From: Chryseobacterium sp. CH21
GTDB taxonomy: Bacteria; Bacteroidota; Bacteroidia; Flavobacteriales; Weeksellaceae
Assembly: GCF_004119445.1 (NCBI RefSeq)
Contig: NZ_QICI01000022.1
Span: 1 to 45,114, forward strand
DNA length: 45,114 nt
Direction of reading: 5' to 3'
The translations under genes and the position numbers were made by a program. Below are positions 20,584 through 27,859 of this stretch, piece after piece. The notes beneath the pieces were generated by a model that had not been told where the DNA came from, did not search any database, and saw only the letters and a list, made by a program, of their open reading frames with translations. How positions within the stretch are numbered: position 1 is the first letter of the stretch; each line of letters begins with the position of its first letter.

Positions 20584-20763
20584 ACTTTTTCTACATTTTC
20601 TATTCTTTTTCTCTTCTTCAAATAGAGTTCTTTACTAAATTTTGATCCAAAACTACATTTTGTAATATTCTTTTCATTTTCATTTTTTCTAAAAACTACA
20701 ATATTCAATTATTAAGAAAACAGAATTACTCAATTGATAATCAAATATTTAAATTCATAATAT

Positions 20764-21636
20764 TTACAATGACAGAACTCTTACTAATTTTAAATATGCC
20801 TGTTGTACTCTCCCACTTGCCGTGTTTTCCCAGTCTTTGGTAAAAGGAACATCATCAAGTGAATGTAAAGCAACAATCTCTGCTGCTGTACCACAGAAAA
20901 AGCCTGCATCTGCCCCTCTCATTTCCTCAGGTTTAAAAAAGGTTTCTTTTACAGGGATATCAAGCTCATCGCAGATCTCCATAACGGTTTGTCTTGTAAT
21001 TCCCGGAAGGATGCTTCCTTTACCTGGAGTATATAAAACCCCATCTTTTTCATAGAAAACATTGGCTCCTGAGCTTTCGGCAACGTTTCCGTTTTCATCC
21101 AGAACCAGCGCTTCATCATACCCTTTGTCTTTAGCATCCTGACACGCAAGTATTGAGTTTACATAATGCCCTCCTACTTTAGCTTCCACCTTGAATGCTT
21201 TAGGATTAGGACGTTGAAAAGGGGAAGTCATGATTTTCATTTTGTCTGCCAGATAGCCGTTATTCCATTCCCAGGCAAGAAGTGACAGGTAAGATTTTTG
21301 TCCTTTTGAAAGTGACATATTGGGTGAACACGTGACCAATGGACGGATATAAGCATCTGTAAACCCATTACGATCCAGAAGTTCATAGGTAAGTTCTGTA
21401 AGCTGATTTACGGAATAATCGAAAGGAATATGCATCAGTTCTGCTGATCTTTTCAGCCTTTCATAATGTTCTTTTGCTTTGAAAATTTGAGTTCCATGAT
21501 CTGTGCTGTAGGATTTAATTCCTTCAAAAACAGAGTAACCATAGTGAAGAGATTGTCCATACAGATCGGTTCCGGCATCTTTCGCTTTCATAAATTTTCC
21601 GTCAAAATAGATGGTCGTGTCGTCGTTGTAATACAT
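20764..21636 (-). CDS. ilvE: Branched-chain amino acid aminotransferase
   Basis: It is a class IV PLP enzyme interconverting 2-oxo acids and Val, Ile or Leu. Motifs are YFDGKFMKAKDA, HYGYSVFEGIKSY, the lysine region EAKVGGHYVNS, and LDENGNVAESSGANVF. I chose the ATG at 21636 (MYYNDDTT, 290 aa). The open frame extends nine codons further only through a TTG, and that extension runs toward the attenuator terminator. It is the first structural gene behind two leader-peptide attenuators. Confidence 0.95.
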   Translation of the reverse strand: MYYNDDTTIYFDGKFMKAKDAGTDLYGQSLHYGYSVFEGIKSYSTDHGTQIFKAKEHYERLKRSAELMHIPFDYSVNQLTELTYELLDRNGFTDAYIRPLVTCSPNMSLSKGQKSYLSLLAWEWNNGYLADKMKIMTSPFQRPNPKAFKVEAKVGGHYVNSILACQDAKDKGYDEALVLDENGNVAESSGANVFYEKDGVLYTPGKGSILPGITRQTVMEICDELDIPVKETFFKPEEMRGADAGFFCGTAAEIVALHSLDDVPFTKDWENTASGRVQQAYLKLVRVLSL

Positions 21637-21670
21637 GTTATAGAGGTTTAAAAAAATTAACAAATGGGAA

Positions 21671-21702
21671 TAAAAAAAGCCCTCTCACGTTGTGAGAGGG
21701 CT
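21671..21702 (-). terminator. Attenuator terminator 2, before ilvE
   Basis: A perfect 11-bp GC-rich stem (21678-21688 with 21692-21702, loop of 3) is followed on the minus strand by seven Us. It lies 30 bp past the stop of leader peptide 2 and 34 bp before the ilvE start. The upstream arm TCTCAC (minus strand, 21697-21692) can instead pair with GTGAGA overlapping the leader-2 stop codon. Confidence 0.9.
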
Positions 21703-21736
21703 CAATATATGTACAGTCATACATCTTCCGTCTCAC
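21692..21736 (-). promoter_or_regulatory. Antiterminator pairing of attenuator 2
   Basis: On the minus strand CGTTTGTGAGA, the end of leader ORF 2 including its TGA, can pair with TCTCACAACG at the start of the terminator with one bulged U. A ribosome stalled on the Ile/Val codons would leave this segment free. A ribosome reaching the stop would cover it and allow termination. Confidence 0.7.
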
Positions 21737-21789
21737 AAACGCAAGGGAATAATAATGACGATAATAATTACTGATACTAACTGATACAT
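21733..21789 (-). CDS. ilv leader peptide 2 (18 aa)
   Basis: The minus-strand ATG at 21789 gives MYQLVSVIIIVIIIPLRL then TGA at 21735-21733. Of 18 residues, 6 are Ile, 3 Val and 3 Leu, including IIIVIII. This is the hallmark of a branched-chain attenuator leader. It lies between terminator 1 and terminator 2. AAAGA a few bases upstream is a weak ribosome site. The peptide itself is probably not functional; its translation is the sensor. Confidence 0.85.
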   Translation of the reverse strand: MYQLVSVIIIVIIIPLRL

Positions 21790-21811
21790 ATTCTTTATAC
21801 TATAAAAAATT

Positions 21812-21848
21812 AAAAACAAAAAACCGTTTCATAATTTGAAACGGTTTT
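21812..21848 (-). terminator. Attenuator terminator 1
   Basis: A perfect 12-bp stem (21820-21831 with 21837-21848, loop TAATT) is followed on the minus strand by a U-rich run. It lies 25 bp after the stop of leader peptide 1. Its upstream arm contains CCGTTTC, complementary to GAAACGG near the end of leader ORF 1. Confidence 0.9.
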
Positions 21849-21911
21849 ATATATAATTTAAATTAAAATCTATTTAAAATGCCGTTTCCTTACTGTTGCT
21901 AATGACAACAG
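21838..21911 (-). promoter_or_regulatory. Antiterminator and pause hairpin of attenuator 1
   Basis: On the minus strand GAAACGG (21888-21882, codons 24-26 of leader 1) is complementary to CCGTTTC (21844-21838) in the terminator, forming the alternative antiterminator. Just upstream CTGTTG and CAACAG (ends of 21893-21911) form a small hairpin over the Val-Val-Ile codons that could pause polymerase. This is the classical 1:2, 2:3, 3:4 layout. Confidence 0.72.
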
Positions 21912-21957
21912 CGATAATAGAAATGACAATAATATTTTTCTGATTCGTAAAATTCAT
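21874..21957 (-). CDS. ilv leader peptide 1 (27 aa)
   Basis: The minus-strand ATG at 21957 opens a 27-codon frame ending TAA at 21876-21874. The middle reads IIVISIIAVVI, with 6 Ile and 3 Val codons in 11 positions. The end (SNSKETAF) encodes the antiterminator arm in its RNA. The start lies only about 4 bases after the predicted -7 element, so the mRNA may be nearly leaderless. Terminator 1 follows. Confidence 0.87.
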   Translation of the reverse strand: MNFTNQKNIIVISIIAVVISNSKETAF

Positions 21958-21961
21958 ATTG

Positions 21962-21991
21962 CAAATGTATAAACTTTTTAATTACTCACAA
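21962..21991 (-). promoter_or_regulatory. Promoter of the ilv operon
   Basis: On the minus strand TTG (21991-21989) is followed after 19 bp by TACATTTG (21969-21962), an exact match to the Bacteroidota -33/-7 architecture. The -33 element overlaps the last codons of folP, so the operon promoter is embedded in the end of the upstream gene. Confidence 0.72.
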
Positions 21992-22872
21992 GTTTTTTCA
22001 CACTTTTTATTTTTTCGTAAAAAATGAGTCAACGTTTCCTTTGCTGAAGCCACATCATGAACTCTTATAATTTTTGCTCCCTGCTCCAAAACTTTCCTAT
22101 GAAGTTCTTGGGTTTCTTCATTGATATCCAAAGGAGATTTTCCGAGAGGTTTGTAGATAAATGACTTTCTGGAAATGCCTATCAAAAGAGGAAATTTTCC
22201 GAATCCGAGGTATTCAACTTCGTGGATCATTTTCATCTGATCTTCTACAGTTTTTCCGAAACCAAAACCGGGATCAAGAATAATATCATTCACTCCTTTT
22301 TCTAAAAGTTCTTTTGTTTTTTTAGCAAAATATTGATTTACTTCCAGCGTAATATCATCGTATTCTATTTTATCATGCATGGTTTCGTAGGAAGGATTTA
22401 CATGCATGAGAATGTAAGGAAGCTTCGTTTCAGCAGCTGTATCAAACATTTCAGGATCATACTGACCGCCTGAGATATCATTGATCAGATCAATTCCTTC
22501 ATTGAATCCGAATTTCACGGTTTCTGCATAAAAGGTATCAAGAGAAACCAATGCTTCCGGGAATTCTTTTTTAATCAGGAAAATAAGATTTCCAATTCTC
22601 TTTATTTCTTCTTCAGCGCTTAAAAATTCTGCATTGGGGCGTGTAGACTGAGGACCGATATCCAATATTTCAGCTCCGTCTTTCAACAGCTTTTCGGCGT
22701 GTTCAAATGCAGATTTTTCATTATTGAACTTTCCGCCGTCAGAGAAGGAATCTGGTGTCATATTGAGAATTCCCATGATCTTTGGAGTGTCCAGTTGTAC
22801 TAAACGACCGTTGCAGTTGATTGAGTAGGTTGGAGCGTTGGAGAGTTGGAGAGTTGGAAGGTTCGAGAGCAT
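21982..22872 (-). CDS. folP: Dihydropteroate synthase
   Basis: It joins p-aminobenzoate to the pterin diphosphate in folate synthesis and is the target of sulfonamides. Motifs are IMGILNMTPDSFSDGG (pterin/diphosphate loop), NDISGG, LDPGFGFGK and GISRKSF. The 296-aa frame starts at 22872, but its first 16 codons are made of an AACTCTCCA-type repeat that also litters the intergenic region. The conserved protein begins at about YSINCNG. No other ATG lies between, so either this start is used or a non-ATG start near residue 17. A -7 element is at 22925-22932. Confidence 0.95.
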   Translation of the reverse strand: MLSNLPTLQLSNAPTYSINCNGRLVQLDTPKIMGILNMTPDSFSDGGKFNNEKSAFEHAEKLLKDGAEILDIGPQSTRPNAEFLSAEEEIKRIGNLIFLIKKEFPEALVSLDTFYAETVKFGFNEGIDLINDISGGQYDPEMFDTAAETKLPYILMHVNPSYETMHDKIEYDDITLEVNQYFAKKTKELLEKGVNDIILDPGFGFGKTVEDQMKMIHEVEYLGFGKFPLLIGISRKSFIYKPLGKSPLDINEETQELHRKVLEQGAKIIRVHDVASAKETLTHFLRKNKKCEKTCE

Positions 22873-23150
22873 GAGATTATTATTGGTGGGGATAAATGAT
22901 AATTGATGAATGATTTTTGTAGTGCAAAATTAGTAATTTATGAGTTTTTAATGAGAAATTAGAAGTTAGAAATTAGCTTGAAAGTTAGAAGCTGAAAGTT
23001 GGATGCTAAATGAGCCCTTTTAAAGCTCAAAACTAGATAAATTCGAATCTTGAAACTCTTTCCTCAAAATACTCTCTAACCCAAAAACTCGAATCCCGAA
23101 TCCCGAAACTCTCAAACTCTCCCACTCTCAAACTCTCTCACTTACAAACT
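22810..23150. repeat. Low-complexity intergenic repeat words
   Basis: Short words recur from the folP N terminus through the gap 22873-23211. There is GGAGAGTTGGA at 22839-22855, GAAGTTAGAAATTAG-type words near 22962-23000, and CTCGAATCCCGAATCCCGAAACTC with AACTCTC words at 23087-23145. The 339-bp gap has no ORF. The words are imperfect and both strands of the AACTCTC type occur, suggesting slippage or dispersed repeat remnants. Confidence 0.6.
22925..22932 (-). promoter_or_regulatory. Predicted folP promoter, -7 element TAATTTTG
   Basis: This is an exact TAnnTTTG on the minus strand, 52 bp before the folP ATG at 22872. It allows that start, or a later one, to be used. Confidence 0.45.
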
Positions 23151-23186
23151 CAGCTCTTCAAATTCAAAAATCTAAAACCGAATTCG

Positions 23187-23194
23187 TATATTTG
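23187..23194 (+). promoter_or_regulatory. Predicted -7 element TATATTTG for DUF1599 operon
   Basis: This exact TAnnTTTG is 17 bp before the DUF1599 start codon. The -33 region has only TTC at a suitable distance. Confidence 0.45.
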
Positions 23195-23211
23195 GAAGAT
23201 TAAGAAAATTT

Positions 23212-23778
23212 ATGCTAAAAACATCAGTACAGTTCGAGAAAGTTATCAGTGAATGCCGTGATCTTTTCGGTAAAAAATTACAGGATTATGGTGCAGCATG
23301 GAGGGTTTTAAGACCGAGCTCCATTACGGATCAGATTTATATCAAGGTGAACAGAATCCGTACGCTGCAGATGACTGATAAAAAGATGGTGGATGAGAGT
23401 GAAGAAGATGAATTTATCGCCATTGTGAACTACTCGATCATTGGACTTATTCAGTTGGAGAAAGGTCTTTCCAATGATTTCAACGAAAATAAAGAAGAAA
23501 TTTTAGGTCTGTATGACAAGTATGCCAATGAGGCAAAGGCTTTGATGGAAAGAAAAAACCATGATTATGGTGAGGCATGGAGAGATATGAGAATTTCTTC
23601 GATTACGGATCTTATTTATCAAAAGGTATTAAGAACTAAGCAGATTGAGGATAATCAGGGACAAACCATTGTTTCAGAGGGGCTTGATGCCAACTATTTT
23701 GATATGCTGAATTATGCTGTCTTCTGCCTGATCAAGTTCTCAGAAAAAGAAAATCAATTCGAACCCAAAAATATTTAA
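23212..23778 (+). CDS. DUF1599 protein (duplicated domain)
   Basis: The 188-aa soluble protein is made of two copies of one helical domain. DYGAAWRVLRPSSITDQIYIKV (about residues 25-46, split here by position) is mirrored by a DYGEAWRDMRISSITDLIY segment near 118-136. Each half ends in an acidic helix followed by NYSIIGLIQL or NYAVFCLIKF. This is DUF1599, also called nucleotide modification associated domain 1. Its biochemical function is unproven. It is conserved beside folP and the DoxX gene in Flavobacteriia and sits 1 bp from the next gene, so they are cotranscribed. Confidence 0.88.
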   Translation: MLKTSVQFEKVISECRDLFGKKLQDYGAAWRVLRPSSITDQIYIKVNRIRTLQMTDKKMVDESEEDEFIAIVNYSIIGLIQLEKGLSNDFNENKEEILGLYDKYANEAKALMERKNHDYGEAWRDMRISSITDLIYQKVLRTKQIEDNQGQTIVSEGLDANYFDMLNYAVFCLIKFSEKENQFEPKNI

Positions 23779-23779
23779 T

Positions 23780-24889
23780 ATGCTCAAAGGTTTATTACGC
23801 TTTATTATTGCTGTTATTTTCATCCTTTCAGGCTTTGTGAAAGCCGTGGATCTGGTAGGTTTTTCTTTCAAAATGGAAGAATATTTTGCACCTCCGGTTT
23901 TCAACATGCCATTTTTAGAAAAGTTTGCCCTGCTGTTTTCGATTATCGTTGTAGTACTGGAGCTTTTTTTAGGATTTATGCTCCTGTTAAAATTAAAGCT
24001 TAAATTTACCTTATCCATATTAATCGCACTTTGTATTTTCTTTGGATTCCTAACCTTTTACTCAGCCTATTTCAATGTGGTTACAGACTGTGGATGTTTT
24101 GGAGATGCTATCAAATTTACCCCTTGGCAGAGTTTCCTTAAAGATGTTGTACTTCTGGTAGGATTAATCATATTATTTGTCTTATACAGAAAAGATTTCC
24201 GTAAAAAAGATCAGTACGGAGTTACTCAGAAAGAGTCTTCCAGTACATTTAAATATATCATTTTAACTGTATTTTCTCTAGGAATGATCTACGTTATGGC
24301 ACAGGGAATCATGCATGAACCGATCATTGATTTCCGTGATTATAAAATAGGGACAGACATTAAAGCTGAAAAAGGAAAAATTGAAAAAAATCCTTCTGAA
24401 TATAAGACTTTCTATTCTCTTAAAAATCAGAAAACAGGAGCTGTTGTAAAAGTAAATCAGGATGATTATATCAAAAAAACAGAATACTGGGCAGAAGGTT
24501 CTCCATGGAAAATTGAAGAGGGAAAAAATGAATCTGTACTAACCAAAGAAGGTTATAAATCTGAGATCGTAAAATTTAAGATTGAAGATACAACCGGAAT
24601 GGAAATTACCAATGAGATTATCAACGCTCCAAAAGCTGTTTTGGTGTTTTCTTACCATCCGAAAGATGTTCCTGCTGATCTTCTTCAGAAAGTAGAAGCT
24701 AAAGTAAATACCCAGAAAGGAGCCCTTATCTATGGAATTTCTACGTATCCAAATACTTTTAAAACCATTAAAAATGCAATGATGGATGCAACTGCCATCA
24801 AAACCATTGCTAGAAGCAATCCATTTGTGCTGATTCTTGAAAACGGAAAAATTATAGATAAACAGCCTGCAAAAGACTACGTTAATTAA
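23780..24889 (+). CDS. BT_3928-type DoxX/MauE membrane protein with thioredoxin-like C terminus
   Basis: The 369-aa protein starts with a four-helix DoxX/MauE membrane domain (residues 1-140) containing TDCGCFGD, a cysteine pair typical of MauE-like proteins linked to thiol transfer. A fifth hydrophobic helix near 156-174 precedes a soluble region of about 190 aa. Its last 100 residues (KAVLVFSYHPKDVP ... NPFVLILENGKII) look like a degenerate thioredoxin fold without CxxC. The redox role is inferred from the family. It begins 1 bp after DUF1599. Confidence 0.85.
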   Translation: MLKGLLRFIIAVIFILSGFVKAVDLVGFSFKMEEYFAPPVFNMPFLEKFALLFSIIVVVLELFLGFMLLLKLKLKFTLSILIALCIFFGFLTFYSAYFNVVTDCGCFGDAIKFTPWQSFLKDVVLLVGLIILFVLYRKDFRKKDQYGVTQKESSSTFKYIILTVFSLGMIYVMAQGIMHEPIIDFRDYKIGTDIKAEKGKIEKNPSEYKTFYSLKNQKTGAVVKVNQDDYIKKTEYWAEGSPWKIEEGKNESVLTKEGYKSEIVKFKIEDTTGMEITNEIINAPKAVLVFSYHPKDVPADLLQKVEAKVNTQKGALIYGISTYPNTFKTIKNAMMDATAIKTIARSNPFVLILENGKIIDKQPAKDYVN

Positions 24890-24948
24890 TTATAAATGAT
24901 GAATGATAAATTATAATTGATTGGTGGCTAAGAGAAATATTTGTACCC

Positions 24949-25004
24949 AACTATCAACTATCAACTATCAACTATCAACTATCAACTATCAACTATCAAC
25001 TATC
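24949..25004. repeat. Heptanucleotide tandem repeat, 8 x AACTATC
   Basis: Eight exact uninterrupted copies of AACTATC fill 56 bp between the DoxX and TerB-like genes. It lies outside coding sequence and 35 bp before the TerB-like start, so copy number could alter the spacing of the upstream region but not a protein. Confidence 0.97.
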
Positions 25005-25039
25005 AAATTTAAACACTAAACTTAAACATACAACAACTC

Positions 25040-25387
25040 ATGCAAAAATCAAATAAATCAATCGCCGGTTATCACTTATTAATGATCCTTTCTTCTGTAG
25101 ACGGAGAGTTTGCTCCTGAGGAAGGAATGCTGGTACAGCAATACATGGCGGATGAATTTCCTTTCAGAATGAACCTTGACAATGAGCTTGAAACACTGGC
25201 TCTTCTGCAGCCTGAGGAATGGAAAGATCATTTTGAATTCCATGCAAGATGTTTCCACGAAGATTCTACGGAGGATGAGCGTGTAAAGTTTGTTCAGTTT
25301 GCAAAATCACTGATCAAGGCTGATAATAAAGTAACTGAAGAGGAGCATACGTTCTATGTTCTGCTGAAAAATCTTTGGGGATTATAA
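25040..25387 (+). CDS. TerB-like protein
   Basis: The 115-aa helical cytoplasmic protein has the TerB-like pattern of an acidic metal-binding loop: SSVDGEFAPEEGMLVQQYM near the N terminus and KADNKVTEEEHTFYVLL near the C terminus. Relatives are named for tellurite resistance, but stand-alone members like this have no proven role. It is 37 bp before tpiA, same strand, and probably cotranscribed. Confidence 0.7.
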   Translation: MQKSNKSIAGYHLLMILSSVDGEFAPEEGMLVQQYMADEFPFRMNLDNELETLALLQPEEWKDHFEFHARCFHEDSTEDERVKFVQFAKSLIKADNKVTEEEHTFYVLLKNLWGL

Positions 25388-25424
25388 ACACTAAACGAAT
25401 TTAAAATAAATCTATATAAATCTT

Positions 25425-26186
25425 ATGAGAAGAAAAATAGTTGCAGGAAACTGGAAAATGAACAAAAATGTAATTGATGCACAACAATTGATGATTCAGT
25501 TACTAAGCTATAAAAACAACAATGCTACCAATTGTGAGGTTTGGATTGCACCACCTTCATTGTATTTAATGATGGCAAAAGACGTCTTTGAAAAGGATGA
25601 AATCGGGGTATTTTCTCAGGATATGAGCGAGCATGAAAGTGGTGCTTATACCGGCGAAATTTCTGCAGATATGCTGGAATCTATCGATGCAACAGGATCT
25701 TTAATCGGGCACTCTGAAAGAAGACAATACCACGGAGAAACAGATTCTCACTGTAACAGAAAAATCAAATTAGCTCTTGACAAAGGTCTTATTCCTGTTT
25801 ACTGTAATGGGGAAACTCTTGAACAGAGAAAAGCAGGACAACATTTTGAGGTTGTAAAAAATCAGACTGAGGTAGCTCTTTTCACGCTTTCTGCTGAAGA
25901 GATCAAAAAAGTAGTGATTGCTTACGAACCGGTTTGGGCTATCGGAACAGGAGAAACGGCAACACCTGAGCAAGCTCAGGAAATTCACGCTCACATCAGA
26001 AGCATCATTGCTGCGAAGTACGGACAGGAAGTTGCTGACGAAATTTCTATCCTTTACGGAGGTTCTGTAAAACCGGATAATGCGAAGGAAATTTTCTCTC
26101 AGCCGGATATTGACGGAGGTCTTATCGGAGGAGCAGCTTTGAAATTGGAGGATTTCTCTAAGATTATTGAGGGTTTTAATTCATAG
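25425..26186 (+). CDS. tpiA: Triose-phosphate isomerase
   Basis: This glycolytic enzyme interconverts dihydroxyacetone phosphate and glyceraldehyde 3-phosphate. The 253-aa TIM barrel has AGNWKMNK (catalytic Lys), IGHSERR (catalytic His), AYEPVWAIGTG (catalytic Glu) and YGGSVKPDN (phosphate loop). The original terminator began 60 bp after the stop and has been split by the integrative element. Confidence 0.98.
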   Translation: MRRKIVAGNWKMNKNVIDAQQLMIQLLSYKNNNATNCEVWIAPPSLYLMMAKDVFEKDEIGVFSQDMSEHESGAYTGEISADMLESIDATGSLIGHSERRQYHGETDSHCNRKIKLALDKGLIPVYCNGETLEQRKAGQHFEVVKNQTEVALFTLSAEEIKKVVIAYEPVWAIGTGETATPEQAQEIHAHIRSIIAAKYGQEVADEISILYGGSVKPDNAKEIFSQPDIDGGLIGGAALKLEDFSKIIEGFNS

Positions 26187-26246
26187 TATGAAATAAAAAT
26201 AGGTTAGGCTAAACCCAACCCTGTTGAATTTTCAGTAAGATATAAT

Positions 26247-26267
26247 AAAAGCGGCGGAATCTTCGAT
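26247..26267. other. attL of the integrative element (left half of split terminator)
   Basis: AAAAGCGGCGGAATC (26247-26261) is the exact inverted complement of 41976-41990. The core TCTTCGAT at 26260-26267 recurs directly at 41971-41978. Joining the two ends restores a 15-bp perfect hairpin with loop TTC and flanking A and T runs, i.e. the uninterrupted terminator between tpiA and the convergent phytase-like gene. Confidence 0.88.
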
Positions 26268-26277
26268 GCCGTCATTT

Positions 26278-26318
26278 AAAATCGCAATGCGTCTATTCAT
26301 AGTGTATTGCGATTTTTT
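26278..26318 (+). terminator. Element-borne terminator at the left end
   Basis: An 11-bp perfect stem (26278-26288 with 26306-26316, 17-nt loop) is followed by a T-run. It lies 10 bp inside the element and can stop transcripts arriving from tpiA, whose own terminator was split. The gap 26187-26630 otherwise holds attL and AT-rich sequence without a credible ORF. Confidence 0.8.
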
Positions 26319-26383
26319 CAATCAGAAATATTCCGACTTTTTTCCGACATTTTAATTTCAAACCCTTCTAAAGAACTCTACCG

Positions 26384-26391
26384 CAAAGATA
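26384..26391 (-). promoter_or_regulatory. Possible -7 element TATCTTTG near the element left end
   Basis: On the minus strand this matches TAnnTTTG exactly, as at the int promoter, but there is no gene downstream within the element end. It may be fortuitous or may drive a short RNA toward attL. Confidence 0.25.
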
Positions 26392-26630
26392 CAAATTCTA
26401 TGCCCGAACTTACAAAAACATTCATATAGATTAATTATAGTGCAAAGAATTTACCCCAACTCAAAACATCTTTTTTCTGCTTCTTTCTCATTTATAAAGT
26501 ACCATTTTAAACATATAGAATTTTAAAGGGAATGTGTTTTTAATCTTACTTAAATGGTAACTTTTCAGCTACTTTTAGATGTGTCGATAGTGAGAATTAT
26601 ATTTTCTTTGGGTGGTCTACCCTTGTCATA

Positions 26631-27218
26631 TCACATATTATTTTTGACTTTCTGAACAGTTCCGATGCTGACCGAACAGATTTTAGCCGTATCTCTGATA
26701 GAATTTCCTTTCTTTAAGTTCTTAATCACTTCTTTATACTTGAAAAGGAAATCTTCTATACTTTCCGTAGAACCTTTTTCACGCCCTTTATAAGTTCCCC
26801 GAGCTTTGGCAAGTGCTATACCTTCTCGTTGACGTTCTAAAATGGTTTCTCGTTCCATTTCGGCTATGTTAGCCATAACAGAAATAATCAGTTTAAATGC
26901 TTGATTTTCTTTGCCTTTAATCAAACTTTCTATTCCGAGATTATCTACTTTGAGAATAACGCCCTTTTCTTTGAAAAATTCCAAAGTAGTAAGAATGTCA
27001 TACAGATTTCTTCCGAGCCTGTCAATAGAACTTACCGAGACGTAATTAATCTCATTATCTTCAATTGCTTTTATTAGTTCTTTTCCCTGTTCCCTGTCTT
27101 TGAAATGTGTAGAACCACTAACAATATCAATAAATACTCTTTCTCCCTGCGCCTGTCTCTCTTCCTGTCTTGCGATGTTTTGAGCTCCTGTTGAAACTCT
27201 AATATATCGTGCTTTCAT
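26631..27218 (-). CDS. Serine recombinase (resolvase/invertase)
   Basis: The 195-aa small serine recombinase has catalytic YIRVST (Ser9), the arginine helix SSIDRLGRNLYDILTTLEF, and EMERETILERQREGIALAKARG leading to a C-terminal helix-turn-helix (SIRDTAKICSVSIGTVQKV). It could resolve multimers of the excised element or invert a segment; no res site is identified. It follows ardA by 59 bp on the same strand, with a small hairpin between them. Confidence 0.93.
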   Translation of the reverse strand: MKARYIRVSTGAQNIARQEERQAQGERVFIDIVSGSTHFKDREQGKELIKAIEDNEINYVSVSSIDRLGRNLYDILTTLEFFKEKGVILKVDNLGIESLIKGKENQAFKLIISVMANIAEMERETILERQREGIALAKARGTYKGREKGSTESIEDFLFKYKEVIKNLKKGNSIRDTAKICSVSIGTVQKVKNNM

Positions 27219-27236
27219 CTCTAAAATAGTTATAAA

Positions 27237-27260
27237 GCACCCTGCATTTAAGCAAGGTGC
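27237..27260 (-). terminator. Weak hairpin between ardA and the recombinase gene
   Basis: GCACC (27237-27241) pairs with GGTGC (27256-27260), with TGC/GCA inside. There is no strong T-run, so it is at most a partial terminator or an mRNA processing structure. Confidence 0.35.
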
Positions 27261-27277
27261 AAAGATTATTATTGTAA

Positions 27278-27820
27278 TTAGTTTCGAAAATAATACCCGT
27301 TAGAACTCATATAATCATACATCAAATGTCTGGCGGTTGCTTCCCAATCAATGCAGATATAAGAAGGTAGATTTTCAGGAATTGAACCATCCTGCTCTAA
27401 AGTACACTGTGCAAAATCTTCATCCGAACTGTACTCACCATAATAAGAATCTGAAAGACTGTCTAATAGGTCGCTTACGTCCTCATGATAATAACTCATG
27501 CACTCTGCATAGGCTTCTATAACCTCAAAATCATAATCTGAGTTATTGATCTCTTCGGCTATTTCATAAATGTTTGCTGAAAGATGGCATTCGCTGATTA
27601 GCTTTTGTTTGATAAAGAATTGACTGCATTCATGGTCCTGAATCATAAATTCGGGGTCTTGCTCGTCTTGGTGTAGTTCCTGCATAGCCTGTAAAAGCTC
27701 GTCATAATCTGAATAATCCGAGAGGTTTAACCATTCACCATAGATTGAACCTTCATTGTACTTTGCGTACGTTCCGACATAGATACTGAAAGTATCAAGA
27801 CAATTTGTTAACTTTGTCAT
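27278..27820 (-). CDS. ardA: Antirestriction protein ArdA
   Basis: This 180-aa acidic DNA mimic blocks type I restriction enzymes by occupying their DNA-binding groove. Family features are the N-terminal IYVGTYAKYNEGSIYGEWLNL, a very acidic middle, and the C-terminal LPSYICIDWEATARHLMYDY followed by YYFRN. The length is normal. It lies on a mobile element next to restriction-modification genes, where it would help the element enter hosts with type I systems or prevent self-restriction. Confidence 0.93.
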   Translation of the reverse strand: MTKLTNCLDTFSIYVGTYAKYNEGSIYGEWLNLSDYSDYDELLQAMQELHQDEQDPEFMIQDHECSQFFIKQKLISECHLSANIYEIAEEINNSDYDFEVIEAYAECMSYYHEDVSDLLDSLSDSYYGEYSSDEDFAQCTLEQDGSIPENLPSYICIDWEATARHLMYDYMSSNGYYFRN

Positions 27821-27859
27821 TGTAGATAAGTTTTAATTACACGTTAAAATTTTACACAT

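Noticed and set aside
20584..20763. Third attenuator between ilvE and ilvD
   Set aside because: The gap has no Ile/Val-rich leader frame and no hairpin with a T-run; only a weak -7 element.
24949..25004. CRISPR array
   Set aside because: Units are 7 bp with no spacers and no cas genes nearby; it is a simple tandem repeat.
26260..26267. tRNA gene as the attachment site
   Set aside because: Neither end shows tRNA arms; the split perfect hairpin explains the junction fully.
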